Below, piece by piece: positions 1-7,526 of a stretch of 16,266 nt of DNA (the first letter of the stretch is position 1; each line of letters starts with the position of its first letter). The notes below the pieces were generated by a model. The model saw only the letters and a program-made list of their open reading frames with translations. It did not search any database and had not been told where the DNA came from. The position numbers were made by a program, and so were the translations under genes. Origin of the DNA: Clostridia bacterium (GTDB lineage Bacteria > Bacillota_A > Clostridia > Oscillospirales > CAG-272); assembly GCA_017552165.1 (NCBI GenBank), contig JAFZCF010000089.1, positions 1 through 16,266 on the forward strand, written 5' to 3'.

Positions 1-683
1 AACTTTTTCAGAAGATTAAGAATCTGGGCGCGTATCGACACGTCAAGCGCGGAAATCGGTTCGTCGGCTACCACAAACTGCGGCTCCATAACCATCGCGC
101 GTGCAAGCCCTATCCTCTGCCGCTGACCTCCCGAGAATTCATGCGGATATCTCGTAAGATGCTCCGGGAGAAGACCGACTTCCTTTATGATGTTCTCGAC
201 CTTCGCGACGCGGTCGGCCTCATCCTTGAAAAGATGGAAATTGTAAAGCCCTTCCGAGATGATATAATCTACGGTTGCGCGTTCGTTAAGGGATGCTGCA
301 GGATCCTGGAAGACCATCTGTATATTTCGCGTGACCTCGCGGTCCAGCGAATGAGGGATCTTGCCGGAAATGCGGACGCCCTTGTAGTCAATCTCGCCGT
401 TTGCACAGGGATTGACTCTGATTATCGCGCGGCCGATGGTGGTTTTGCCCGATCCTGACTCGCCGACAAGAGAGAAAGTCTCGCCCTTGTAAATATCAAA
501 CGACGCGTTTTTTACGGCTCTTACTGCCTTATCGCCCTTGCCGAAGGTTATATCGACGTTTTTGAGCGAAAGGATTATTTCCCTGCCGTCGTCGGAAAGA
601 GGACCCTGCTCTGGAATGTGCTTCGCAGTCTGCCCTGACGCGGAAACGCTGGTATCTATTGTATTATTATTGATTTCAGACAT
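1..683 (-). CDS. oppF: Oligopeptide ABC importer ATPase OppF/AmiF, 3' end outside window
   Basis: This is one of the two ATP-hydrolysing subunits that power peptide uptake at the cytoplasmic face of the membrane. The 227 visible codons read from ATG at 683 to the window edge without a stop. Seen in sequence: Walker A GESGSGKT (residues 74-81), Q-loop MVFQDP (123-128), ABC signature FSGGQRQR (183-190) and Walker B FVVADEP (203-209) followed by SALD. The H-loop and the C-terminal peptide-transporter domain lie beyond position 1. The stretch around [18 protein letters not shown] closely resembles streptococcal AmiF as I remember it. A leader of about 33 polar residues precedes the first beta strand, longer than in AmiF. 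A GAGGG ribosome site sits about 7 bases before the ATG, and the gene begins 10 bases after the oppD stop, so it is the distal gene of the importer operon. The family call is secure; peptide specificity cannot be read from an ATPase. Confidence 0.95.
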   Translation of the reverse strand, partial: MSEINNNTIDTSVSASGQTAKHIPEQGPLSDDGREIILSLKNVDITFGKGDKAVRAVKNASFDIYKGETFSLVGESGSGKTTIGRAIIRVNPCANGEIDYKGVRISGKIPHSLDREVTRNIQMVFQDPAASLNERATVDYIISEGLYNFHLFKDEADRVAKVENIIKEVGLLPEHLTRYPHEFSGGQRQRIGLARAMVMEPQFVVADEPISALDVSIRAQILNLLKK

Positions 684-693
684 AACGTTTCCC

Positions 694-2442
694 TCAGATG
701 TTGAAAGCTTTTATAAGCTTTTCGTGTATATTCTGGATCGTCTCGGGTTTTTCAACTTTCGGAGCGCGCGGGTCGAGCAGCCAGGTCTTCGCGAAATGCG
801 TGTCGGTGATCCTGAACATCGGCGGCTCTTTCAAGGTGTCGAGTTTGATGCAATACGGATTTCTCGGCGCAAACGGGTCGCCGACGATCTTGTTATAAAG
901 CGACGGCGGCGTGCCGGTTATGGAATACAGCACGGTGTTGCGCTCGGCAAGCTGAGGCATTGACGACATTAGAGCCCACGTGTAGGGATGTCTCGGATCG
1001 AAGAACACCTCGTCAACGTTTCCGAGCTCAACGATCTGTCCGGCGTAAAGCACCGCCACGCGGTCGGCGACGTTAGCGACGACGCCAAGGTCGTGGGTGA
1101 TGAAAACGATCGTGTAATTGAATTCCTTCTGCAGTTTTTTAAGCAGACGGAGAATCTGCGCCTGGATCGTGACGTCGAGAGCGGTGGTCGGCTCGTCGCA
1201 GATGAGAATCTTCGGCTGGCACGAGAGGGCGATAGCAATAACTATTCTCTGTCTCATTCCGCCGGAATACTGGAACGGATAATCGTCAAAACGCTGTTCG
1301 GCGTTCGGAATACCGACCTTTTTCATCAGTGTGAGCGCACGCTCACGCGCCTCAATCTCGGTGCAGTTCTGATGCTTCAGGATGACGGACATGATCTGCT
1401 TTCCTATCGTGATGATAGGGTTGAGCGAGGTCATCGGGTCCTGGAAAACCGTCGCGATCTTTCTTCCGCGGATCTGCGTCCAGTCGGTCTGCTCCTTGAT
1501 CTTTGCAAGGTTGAGAACGCACTGGCCGTGAAGTTTGTTCTCGGTCTCGTCAATGTACCTGACGCGGAAAATGACGGTATCGAAGACCCTGTTTCTTACT
1601 TCCTCGTCGCCGAGGTCGGAGCCGGTCTTCATTGCCTCTATACACGCCTTGAGCAGGGATTTGCGCATACGCGCGCCTCTCATACCCCCGATCCTGCCCG
1701 TCGAAAGGAGAATCTCCTTGGCAATAACGAGATTGCGCGCGGAGACGACTTCGCTTACAGTGGCTCGGCACTCCTCGGCATACGCCGATTCGAGCTCCAC
1801 CTTCTCTTTAGCATACTTCGCCTGATATTCGGCGTCGGCTGCCGCCTCGGCCTTTCTCTCGGCTACGCGCTGTTTGCGTCTGAGTTCAAGATCCTTAATC
1901 GCTTTTTTGTAATCGGAAATCTTTTTCTCGGTCTCTTTGATGAGCGCCTTTTCCTTTGAGGAATCGAGCGTCAGTTTGTAGTTGTAGCTCTCCGTCTGGG
2001 CGAATTTAAGGTCTTCAAGCTCTTTTTCGAACTTTTCCTGTTCCTCTTCGCTGAGCGAGGCGTGCAGTTTGTGCTCGGTATCAAGCTTTTTCAGCTTCTG
2101 CCACGTGGCAGAGCCGGCCTCAAGTCCCGCGCCCTGATTGAGTTCAGCATGCAGTTTTTCGACTGTTTCTCTGCCCTTTTTGTCGTATGCGACAACTGTC
2201 TCGACGAGCTCGTCGTCGTTGAAAATGATATCGCCGTGGCTGATAAAGCCGTTGGAGTCGAGCATGCCCGCAAAGGTCTTCGTGAAAACCGATTTCCCGG
2301 AGCCGGACTCGCCGACTATGGCTATTGATTCATTTTCGAAAATATCAAGCGAGATGCCCCTGATGGCGGTAAGTACGCGTCCCCTTACGTGGAACTTCAC
2401 CTCGAGGTCCTTGACCGAAAGAAGTACTTTTCTGTCTTCCAT
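694..2442 (-). CDS. oppD: Oligopeptide ABC importer ATPase OppD/AmiE with a ~235-residue helical insertion
   Basis: Second ATPase of the importer. Residue numbers count from a possible GTG start at 2448. I prefer the ATG at 2442 (two codons later) because GAGG lies 5 bases before it, whereas the GTG has no good ribosome site. Walker A GESGSGKS is at 46-53, Q-loop [11 protein letters not shown] at 334-344, signature YSGGMRQRI at 394-402, Walker B ILICDEP at 414-420 and H-loop ITHDLGVV at 450-457. Family members have about 330-355 residues; this one has 582-584. The extra length lies between about residue 84 and 320, where AmiE has only a short turn before DWEQIRG (here DWTQIRG). The insertion is rich in Lys and Glu, with probable coiled coils at about 115-225. 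The C-terminal domain lacks the four cysteines that bind an Fe-S cluster in some OppD proteins, as AmiE also does. The gene starts a few bases after the oppC stop. The frame is open throughout, so this is not a frameshift. Confidence 0.95.
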   Translation of the reverse strand: MEDRKVLLSVKDLEVKFHVRGRVLTAIRGISLDIFENESIAIVGESGSGKSVFTKTFAGMLDSNGFISHGDIIFNDDELVETVVAYDKKGRETVEKLHAELNQGAGLEAGSATWQKLKKLDTEHKLHASLSEEEQEKFEKELEDLKFAQTESYNYKLTLDSSKEKALIKETEKKISDYKKAIKDLELRRKQRVAERKAEAAADAEYQAKYAKEKVELESAYAEECRATVSEVVSARNLVIAKEILLSTGRIGGMRGARMRKSLLKACIEAMKTGSDLGDEEVRNRVFDTVIFRVRYIDETENKLHGQCVLNLAKIKEQTDWTQIRGRKIATVFQDPMTSLNPIITIGKQIMSVILKHQNCTEIEARERALTLMKKVGIPNAEQRFDDYPFQYSGGMRQRIVIAIALSCQPKILICDEPTTALDVTIQAQILRLLKKLQKEFNYTIVFITHDLGVVANVADRVAVLYAGQIVELGNVDEVFFDPRHPYTWALMSSMPQLAERNTVLYSITGTPPSLYNKIVGDPFAPRNPYCIKLDTLKEPPMFRITDTHFAKTWLLDPRAPKVEKPETIQNIHEKLIKAFNI

Positions 2443-2449
2443 ACGCACC

Positions 2450-3451
2450 TCACATATGAGTCCGCGGGTCGGACGCGTCGCCGAGGTTCTGGCCGACGAC
2501 GTAAAGAACGACCGTGATCACCGACGCGATTACGACGGGGCTCCAGTATTCAAATCCCCACGCCTTGACGAACATATACGGCTGTGTGTTCTCAATGATC
2601 TTACCGAGCGACATCTCGCGCATACCGATACCTATGTACGAAAGGTACACTTCGTAAGAAATGTATGACGGGATCTCGGTCGCGAGCAGCGTCATTATTA
2701 TCGACGTCATGAAGGGGAGAATGTTTCTCACCGCGATGCGGAATACCGACGTGCCGAGACATCTCGACGCGAGGTTGTATTCCCTGTCGCGGATGATAAT
2801 GACCTGTGTTCTGATAAAGTACGCTATGCCGAGCCAGCCGGTTATCGTAAGAGCGAAAACCATCGTCCAGAATGACCCCGTAAGTATCCTTACAAGGACG
2901 GAGATGATCAGGACGTAAGGAACGTTTCCGATGATATTATATACCTCGGTCATGACGATATCGACTTTCTTCGAAAAGCCCCACACCGCCCCGAGAAGTA
3001 TTCCGACAAGCATGTTTATCGCGGCGCACACGAGCGCAAGAGATATGGAAATGCTCGAACCGTACCATATCGAATCGAAGGTTGACTGACCCTGATCGCC
3101 GCTCCCGAGAATCCAGTGAATGCTGAATCCGTGATACTGTACCGCCTCTACGGGGTTAAGGTGTTTTGCCGACGGGGTCCTGACGAAAGCCCACGGATCG
3201 ACGTCGGGATTATAGCCGATAATCAACGGGTAAACGTACGCGAAAATGATGATAAGAGCGAGAAGTGCGATAAAGAATATGTTCACCTTCTTGCGGAAGA
3301 AGACGCGGAACACCGATTTCCAGTAAGAGTATCTAGGCGCCGTTATCTTTTCCGATTCGAGCTCGTCGTTGTCGTAGTGCGCGAACAGCTCCTCGTCGGA
3401 AAGTCCGAACTCGCTCAGGTCCACGAGTTTTTCGTTAACTGGCATATTCAT
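2450..3451 (-). CDS. oppC: Oligopeptide ABC importer permease OppC/AmiD
   Basis: One of two membrane subunits forming the peptide channel. The 333 residues show a charged cytoplasmic N-terminus (1-54), a first membrane helix (about 57-79), and an extracytoplasmic loop with LGSGDQGQSTFDSIWYG (115-131), the AmiD-type version of the OppC loop motif. Five further hydrophobic segments of the binding-protein-dependent permease domain follow. The EAA loop that docks onto the ATPase is visible as NLASRCLGTSVFRIAVRN (226-243). Length is usual for the family. The ATG overlaps the stop of oppB (TAATG), with GGAAGG immediately upstream inside the end of oppB, so translation is probably coupled. A second ATG at codon 3 is possible but is less well placed. 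The stop lies a few bases before oppD. The assignment is firm. Confidence 0.95.
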   Translation of the reverse strand: MNMPVNEKLVDLSEFGLSDEELFAHYDNDELESEKITAPRYSYWKSVFRVFFRKKVNIFFIALLALIIIFAYVYPLIIGYNPDVDPWAFVRTPSAKHLNPVEAVQYHGFSIHWILGSGDQGQSTFDSIWYGSSISISLALVCAAINMLVGILLGAVWGFSKKVDIVMTEVYNIIGNVPYVLIISVLVRILTGSFWTMVFALTITGWLGIAYFIRTQVIIIRDREYNLASRCLGTSVFRIAVRNILPFMTSIIMTLLATEIPSYISYEVYLSYIGIGMREMSLGKIIENTQPYMFVKAWGFEYWSPVVIASVITVVLYVVGQNLGDASDPRTHM

Positions 3452-5058
3452 TACCTTCCTTTCGACGTAAAACTGATGCGGGGATCGACGAGCGCCATGA
3501 GGATATCGCCGAGGATGAGCGAGACAACGGTCAGGGTGGAATAGAACAAAGTCAGACCGATTATCGCGCCGTTGTCAAAGTAGTTTATTGCTTTGACAAG
3601 CATGCCGCCGGTACCGGGCACGGAGTAAACGCCCTCTGTGATGATTCCGCCGACGACGGACCCGAGGATCGCCCCGGGAATGCCGTGAACTATCGGAATT
3701 ATTGCGTTTTTAAGTATATGTTTCCTGAAAACTTCGCTCTCCGTAAGACCGCCGGACCGCGCAAATTTGACGTAATCCGAGTTCATCTGGTCGATCATAT
3801 AGCGCCTTACCCATTTCATGAATCCGCCTATCGACGGGAGGGCAAGCGATACGATCGGGAGAACGTACATGAGCGGCGTGAGCTTATCGACGTCAAAGGT
3901 GGTCGGGAGCCCGATGCCCTTACCTATCGCACGGAACATGAATATATACGCGAGCGAAGGCACGGCGATTATGAAAATAATATAGATCGTACCGAGCTTG
4001 TCGATGAGTTTGTCCTTGTTTACGGCCATCGCCATGCCGAGCGGGATACCGACAACGTACGCGATAAACGTTGAAATAATACCGATGACAAAGGAGAAAC
4101 CTGTCTTTGAGAAGCTTGCCTTCGTCTTGTTGACGAGCGTATAGTTGTCAACGTATCTGTCGGTATAATATTTGTCGTTTGTGACTTCCCATTTTTCGCC
4201 GTCCCAGGTCGAATACGACCCGGAGCTGTAGGTAGCCGTATGAAGGTCGACCGACGCCTGTCCGACGTATCCGGCAGGGAACGTTATCTCCGACTTGACG
4301 ATAGAACCCTGGGTCTGAGTCATCGTGTCGTACACGTCGACGCCTGTATTGATCGAATACGATTTCCCGAGATTTATCGAGAAAAGATTCTGATGGATAA
4401 ACGGGAAACTGCTGTCAAAATATAATAAATACTTATGCTGAGTTCCGTTACCGATTATTGCCGGCGAAAACTTGGTCCCTCCGTACAAGGGATCAAAGAA
4501 AGTGAAGGTGAGCCCGCGGTTATCGATAGGTTCCTCAACATAATTGATATTGTCAACGGTAATCAGGTGTGAAAAATACTCCCACAGCCTTACAATAACA
4601 GGTGCGTTCTTGTACACGAATATATACGGTGCGCCCCCCTGTTTGAGCGCGCCGGTCGAGGCGTTCTGAAAAATTGCCTCGAGCCTTACGAAGGTATAAC
4701 CTTTCGCCTCATAATAACTGCGGAATCTAGCGACGTATTCCGCTACGAGCGGAGAATCGTCGGCCGCATAATTGGAAATAACCGCGGCACTGAATTTCGT
4801 GTCACGATCTATCTCTCCCGATTCTTCAAGTTCAACGAGGTAATCTCCGTAAGAGACGTAATCCAGATAACCGTAGTTGTCCCAGCACTGGTATTTATAC
4901 ACTTCCCTGTCGTTACCCTGTTTCTTGGTGTAGACAGTATCCTGCATAAATATATTGCTTTTGTCGATGAGCGTGAACAGAAGTACCATCACGATCCCGA
5001 CGACTATGATTATTGAGATTATCCCTCGAAGTATTCTGCTGAGCAAATACTTTGTCAT
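3451..5058 (-). CDS. oppB: Oligopeptide ABC importer permease OppB/AmiC with large extracytoplasmic domain
   Basis: Partner permease of OppC. It has 535 residues, against about 300-310 for typical OppB and about 500 for streptococcal AmiC (from memory). The first membrane helix is at about 8-30. A hydrophilic region of about 290 residues (31-320), rich in Tyr, Thr, Asp and Asn, follows and should lie outside the cytoplasmic membrane. The remaining helices of the permease domain begin at about 321. The EAA loop is clear (DYVKFARSGGLTESEVFRKH, 428-447), followed by NAIIP and the family motif EGVYSVPGTGGMLVKAI (475-491). The large domain is shared in position with AmiC and presumably contacts the binding protein or peptide; that role is inference. 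The ribosome site is weak (AAGAAGA, about 8 bases upstream). The gene starts 90 bases after the oppA stop, with a hairpin between, and overlaps oppC by one base. Confidence 0.93.
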   Translation of the reverse strand: MTKYLLSRILRGIISIIIVVGIVMVLLFTLIDKSNIFMQDTVYTKKQGNDREVYKYQCWDNYGYLDYVSYGDYLVELEESGEIDRDTKFSAAVISNYAADDSPLVAEYVARFRSYYEAKGYTFVRLEAIFQNASTGALKQGGAPYIFVYKNAPVIVRLWEYFSHLITVDNINYVEEPIDNRGLTFTFFDPLYGGTKFSPAIIGNGTQHKYLLYFDSSFPFIHQNLFSINLGKSYSINTGVDVYDTMTQTQGSIVKSEITFPAGYVGQASVDLHTATYSSGSYSTWDGEKWEVTNDKYYTDRYVDNYTLVNKTKASFSKTGFSFVIGIISTFIAYVVGIPLGMAMAVNKDKLIDKLGTIYIIFIIAVPSLAYIFMFRAIGKGIGLPTTFDVDKLTPLMYVLPIVSLALPSIGGFMKWVRRYMIDQMNSDYVKFARSGGLTESEVFRKHILKNAIIPIVHGIPGAILGSVVGGIITEGVYSVPGTGGMLVKAINYFDNGAIIGLTLFYSTLTVVSLILGDILMALVDPRISFTSKGR

Positions 5059-5075
5059 TTCGATAATCTTCTTTT

Positions 5076-5116
5076 AAAAATTTTTCGGGAGGATGGATGA
5101 TGCCATCCTCCCGAAA
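5076..5116 (-). terminator. Hairpin between oppA and oppB, probable attenuator or mRNA-stabilising stem
   Basis: On the minus strand a 14-bp perfect stem (arms 5103-5116 and 5083-5096, core TTCGGGAGGATGG) encloses a 6-base loop. It is followed by AA and then five T at 5080-5076. The T tract is short and set back two bases, so only partial termination is likely. In binding-protein importers such a structure often lets the first gene be expressed far above the downstream membrane genes, by partial termination or by protecting the oppA mRNA 3' end. That role is inferred here from position only. Confidence 0.7.
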
Positions 5117-5147
5117 CGAACGAACTTTTGCTTAATTCCGAGTCGGA

Positions 5148-7316
5148 TCAGTCGATACCGGTCACGTGCATCATGTCGCCGCCGTTCGGCTTGAACGTAT
5201 TGAGGTACGTCGAAGGATCGCCGAAGTCGGGACCCCAACCGGAAACGTCGTAGACATTGTAGTTGCACTGGCTGCCGTAATCGCAGTAGTATCCTGCGTA
5301 GTACCAGCCGTAAACGTCGTCGGTAGCGACGAGGTCAACGATGACCTTGCCCTCGAGGGCGGCCTCAACGCTCTGCTTGTAAGCCTGAGCAGAGGCGGTG
5401 TAGATCGCGCTTGCGCTGTAATAAGGCAGGTCGAGGTGGATCGGGTTATCCTTGCTTATATTGAGCTCAGAAAGTTCGATGATCGCCTTTGCGAGGTATT
5501 CGCGGGCCGCGTCAACGTTGTACCAGCCGTCGAAAGCGTCGGTGGATCCGTCGCCGTCACCGCCGGTCGCATTCCAGACCTTGATCTTGGAGCCGTCTGC
5601 GGTCAGCTGAGCCTGAACGATCTCGCCGTAATATGTACCGGCCTTGAAGGTCGTCTTGACGCCGTTGATCTCGATCTCAACGTCTCTTGCGAGTTTGACG
5701 AAGTTGCCGGGCGTGTAGGTGTTACGTACGCTCTCGAGCTTGTTGTCGTCGCCGACCTTGGCGCCGTTATACTCGGCTCTGTCGACAGCGTGAGCTATCG
5801 CAAGACGGAAGTTGTTATTGAGGACCGCCTTTGCGGTAGCGGCCTTCTGCTCCTCGGTCTGAGCGGATTCCATTCCGTAGCCCTCGGTGCTGAAGCTTCC
5901 GCGCTTGATGTTGACGAACGCACTGAAGGTCGTAGCGTCAGTTCCGGAAACGTAAACGTACTCGTCGAAGAGTCCGTCGCTCTTGCACATCAGGATGGTG
6001 GTGGCGTTGAGTCCGGAACCGTCGACAGTTCCGGCCTTGGCGTCGTTATAGTTCTTCGTTACGTCCTTGCCGTCGTTGTAGAGCCAGTTGATCGTCTTGA
6101 TGTTGATCTTATCGGCTGCCCAGTACGACTCGTTGGCGGAGAAAACGATCTTGTTTCCTGCAGTGTAGTTCGTGACGATGTACGGACCGCAGTAGAGGAT
6201 GTGGGACGGATCGGTTCCGTAATCTTCGCCCTGAGAATCCATGTACGCCTTGCATACCGGGAAGAAGGTGTTGTACTCAAGCATCGTGAGGAAGTAAGAC
6301 GTGGGACCTTCAAGAGTATAGATGACCTTGTTGCCTTCCGCCTTGACGCCGACCTCGGAGAAGTCGCATTCCTTGTTCAGGTACTTGGTGACGTTCTTTA
6401 CAACGCCCTTGAGAAGGCCGTTAAGTCCGGCGTTCGAATCGAGCATGTGCTGCATGCCGTCGACGAAGTCCTGAGCGGTGAGATCCGCGTATTCCTCGCC
6501 GTCCTGGTTGACCCACTTGAGTCCGTCACGGAGAGTGAAGGTATAAACGGTCTCATTTTCGCTGGTGGTGACGTCCTTTGCGAGAGCGTAGCAGAGTCTG
6601 CCTTCGCAGTCGTAGGAGACAAGACCCTCTATCGTGTTGACGATAGCGCGGCTGTCGGCCGAACGGTAGGTCTTAAGGATATCCCACGTACGGGGATCGG
6701 AGGAATAACCGAATGAATACGTGTTCTTTATGGTGTATCCCTTTTCGGTGAGATACTGCTTGACAAAGGACTGGTATTTACCGGTTCCCTTGAGCTCGAG
6801 GTAAGCCTTTTTGAGCTCGGCTCTGTCAGCCGCCTTGATGAAATCGGTAGCGATGATAAGGTTCTCAAATCTGTCGCTGTCGAGTCCCCAGAGGCAGTTG
6901 TTGCCGGTGCCGTACGCAACTCTCGTAAGCGCGTAGGTACCGCCATCTGTGGATGTCGGGAGCATAACGCCGGCCTCGAGAAGCTTGGCTTCAGCAATGG
7001 CCTGGACAACGTACTTGGACGAAGTATCGGATTCTTTCTCGGAAGCGAGAAGCCACTTATAATATTCGCCAAAAACGCTCTTATAGATCTCCCAGTCGGC
7101 GTAATCAGAGAAATCGGAATCTTTTACAAGGGAAAGGTCGGGCGTTACGGAAACTTTGGAGGTGCCGCTCTGTCCGGGGTTGATTCCAACAACTTCTCTT
7201 GAAGACACCGTCAAATCGGCATACTTGTCGGTCTCTTTCGGCTGGCAGGATGCGAAAGCAACGACAACCATCGAGAGAGTCAGAAGGAATGCCACGATTT
7301 TCGTGAAATTCTTCAT
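5148..7316 (-). CDS. oppA: Peptide-binding lipoprotein OppA/AmiA, apparently circularly permuted
   Basis: Extracellular solute-binding protein (family 5) that captures peptides and delivers them to OppBC. Residues 1-23 are a signal peptide ending in a lipobox (FASC), so Cys24 should be lipidated. From about residue 197 the protein follows the normal order: SYSSDPRTWD-like start (SFGYSSDPRTWD, 201-212), NTIEGLVSYD, LRDGLKW, TAQDFVDGMQH (280-290), GPYIV (377-381), NNFRLAIAHAVDR (501-513), and GWGPDFGDPSTYLNTF (693-708). The stop comes only 14 residues after this, where known relatives have another 100-130 residues. The missing segment seems to be at the N-terminus: about 78-175 (LLASEKESDTSSKY, AIAEAKLLEAGVMLPT, GGTYALTRV, LKKAYLE) reads like the usual OppA C-terminus. 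The ribosome site AGGAGG is 8 bases upstream of the ATG. Function as a binding protein is secure; the permutation is my reading by eye. Confidence 0.95.
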   Translation of the reverse strand: MKNFTKIVAFLLTLSMVVVAFASCQPKETDKYADLTVSSREVVGINPGQSGTSKVSVTPDLSLVKDSDFSDYADWEIYKSVFGEYYKWLLASEKESDTSSKYVVQAIAEAKLLEAGVMLPTSTDGGTYALTRVAYGTGNNCLWGLDSDRFENLIIATDFIKAADRAELKKAYLELKGTGKYQSFVKQYLTEKGYTIKNTYSFGYSSDPRTWDILKTYRSADSRAIVNTIEGLVSYDCEGRLCYALAKDVTTSENETVYTFTLRDGLKWVNQDGEEYADLTAQDFVDGMQHMLDSNAGLNGLLKGVVKNVTKYLNKECDFSEVGVKAEGNKVIYTLEGPTSYFLTMLEYNTFFPVCKAYMDSQGEDYGTDPSHILYCGPYIVTNYTAGNKIVFSANESYWAADKINIKTINWLYNDGKDVTKNYNDAKAGTVDGSGLNATTILMCKSDGLFDEYVYVSGTDATTFSAFVNIKRGSFSTEGYGMESAQTEEQKAATAKAVLNNNFRLAIAHAVDRAEYNGAKVGDDNKLESVRNTYTPGNFVKLARDVEIEINGVKTTFKAGTYYGEIVQAQLTADGSKIKVWNATGGDGDGSTDAFDGWYNVDAAREYLAKAIIELSELNISKDNPIHLDLPYYSASAIYTASAQAYKQSVEAALEGKVIVDLVATDDVYGWYYAGYYCDYGSQCNYNVYDVSGWGPDFGDPSTYLNTFKPNGGDMMHVTGID

Positions 7317-7350
7317 GTGAATTTCCTCCTAAATAAATATGGATAGGGCA

Positions 7351-7379
7351 ATTATAACAGTTTAAACGGCTTCTGTCAA
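7351..7379 (-). promoter_or_regulatory. Strong sigma-A promoter of the opp operon
   Basis: Minus-strand -35 TTGACA (7379-7374), a 17-base spacer and -10 TATAAT (7356-7351), both exact consensus matches. TGT directly before the -10 adds an extended -10. Transcription should start near 7344, giving a leader of about 28 bases that holds AGGAGG (7330-7325). Upstream, three A-tracts (T runs on the plus strand at 7394-7400, 7403-7408 and 7414-7420) could act as an UP-type or bent-DNA element. The spacer contains an 8-bp palindrome GTTTAAAC, whose role is unknown. Confidence 0.9.
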
Positions 7380-7473
7380 GTACCCGGTGACAATTTTTTT
7401 GATTTTTTGAATATTTTTTTCACCCGAAATTCACAAAACCGCCCCGAAACGCCCTTCTCCGGCCGTTGAGTGC

Positions 7474-7514
7474 AAAAAAACGTTCCGCGGCCGGCAAATG
7501 CCGAACGCGGAACG
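7474..7514 (-). terminator. Intrinsic terminator of the six-gene operon
   Basis: On the minus strand a 9-bp stem CGTTCCGCG / CGCGGAACG (outer arms 7514-7506 and 7489-7481) with an inner CGGCA/TGCCG stem is followed at once by seven T (7480-7474). It lies 13 bases after the stop of the acyl-CoA ligase fusion gene and before the opp promoter, so it separates the two operons. Confidence 0.93.
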
Positions 7515-7526
7515 CCTGATACCGGA

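Noticed and set aside
988..1959. Open frame of 323 codons antisense to oppD
   Set aside because: Fully inside oppD, whose ATPase motifs are certain; the antisense product has low-complexity composition and no recognisable domain.
2443..2448. GTG start for oppD two codons upstream
   Set aside because: No ribosome site at suitable distance, while the ATG at 2442 has GAGG 5 bases before it.
5166..6716. Long open frame of 516 codons on the plus strand opposite oppA
   Set aside because: It lies wholly antisense to a well-supported gene; its Val/Asp/Arg-rich composition is the mirror of GAC/GTC-rich codons, and no family motif or ribosome site was seen.
5148..7316. OppA as a pseudogene truncated by a premature stop or frameshift
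   Set aside because: No homologous continuation is present in any frame in the 90 bases to oppB, and the apparently missing segment is found at the N-terminus; expression signals are all intact.
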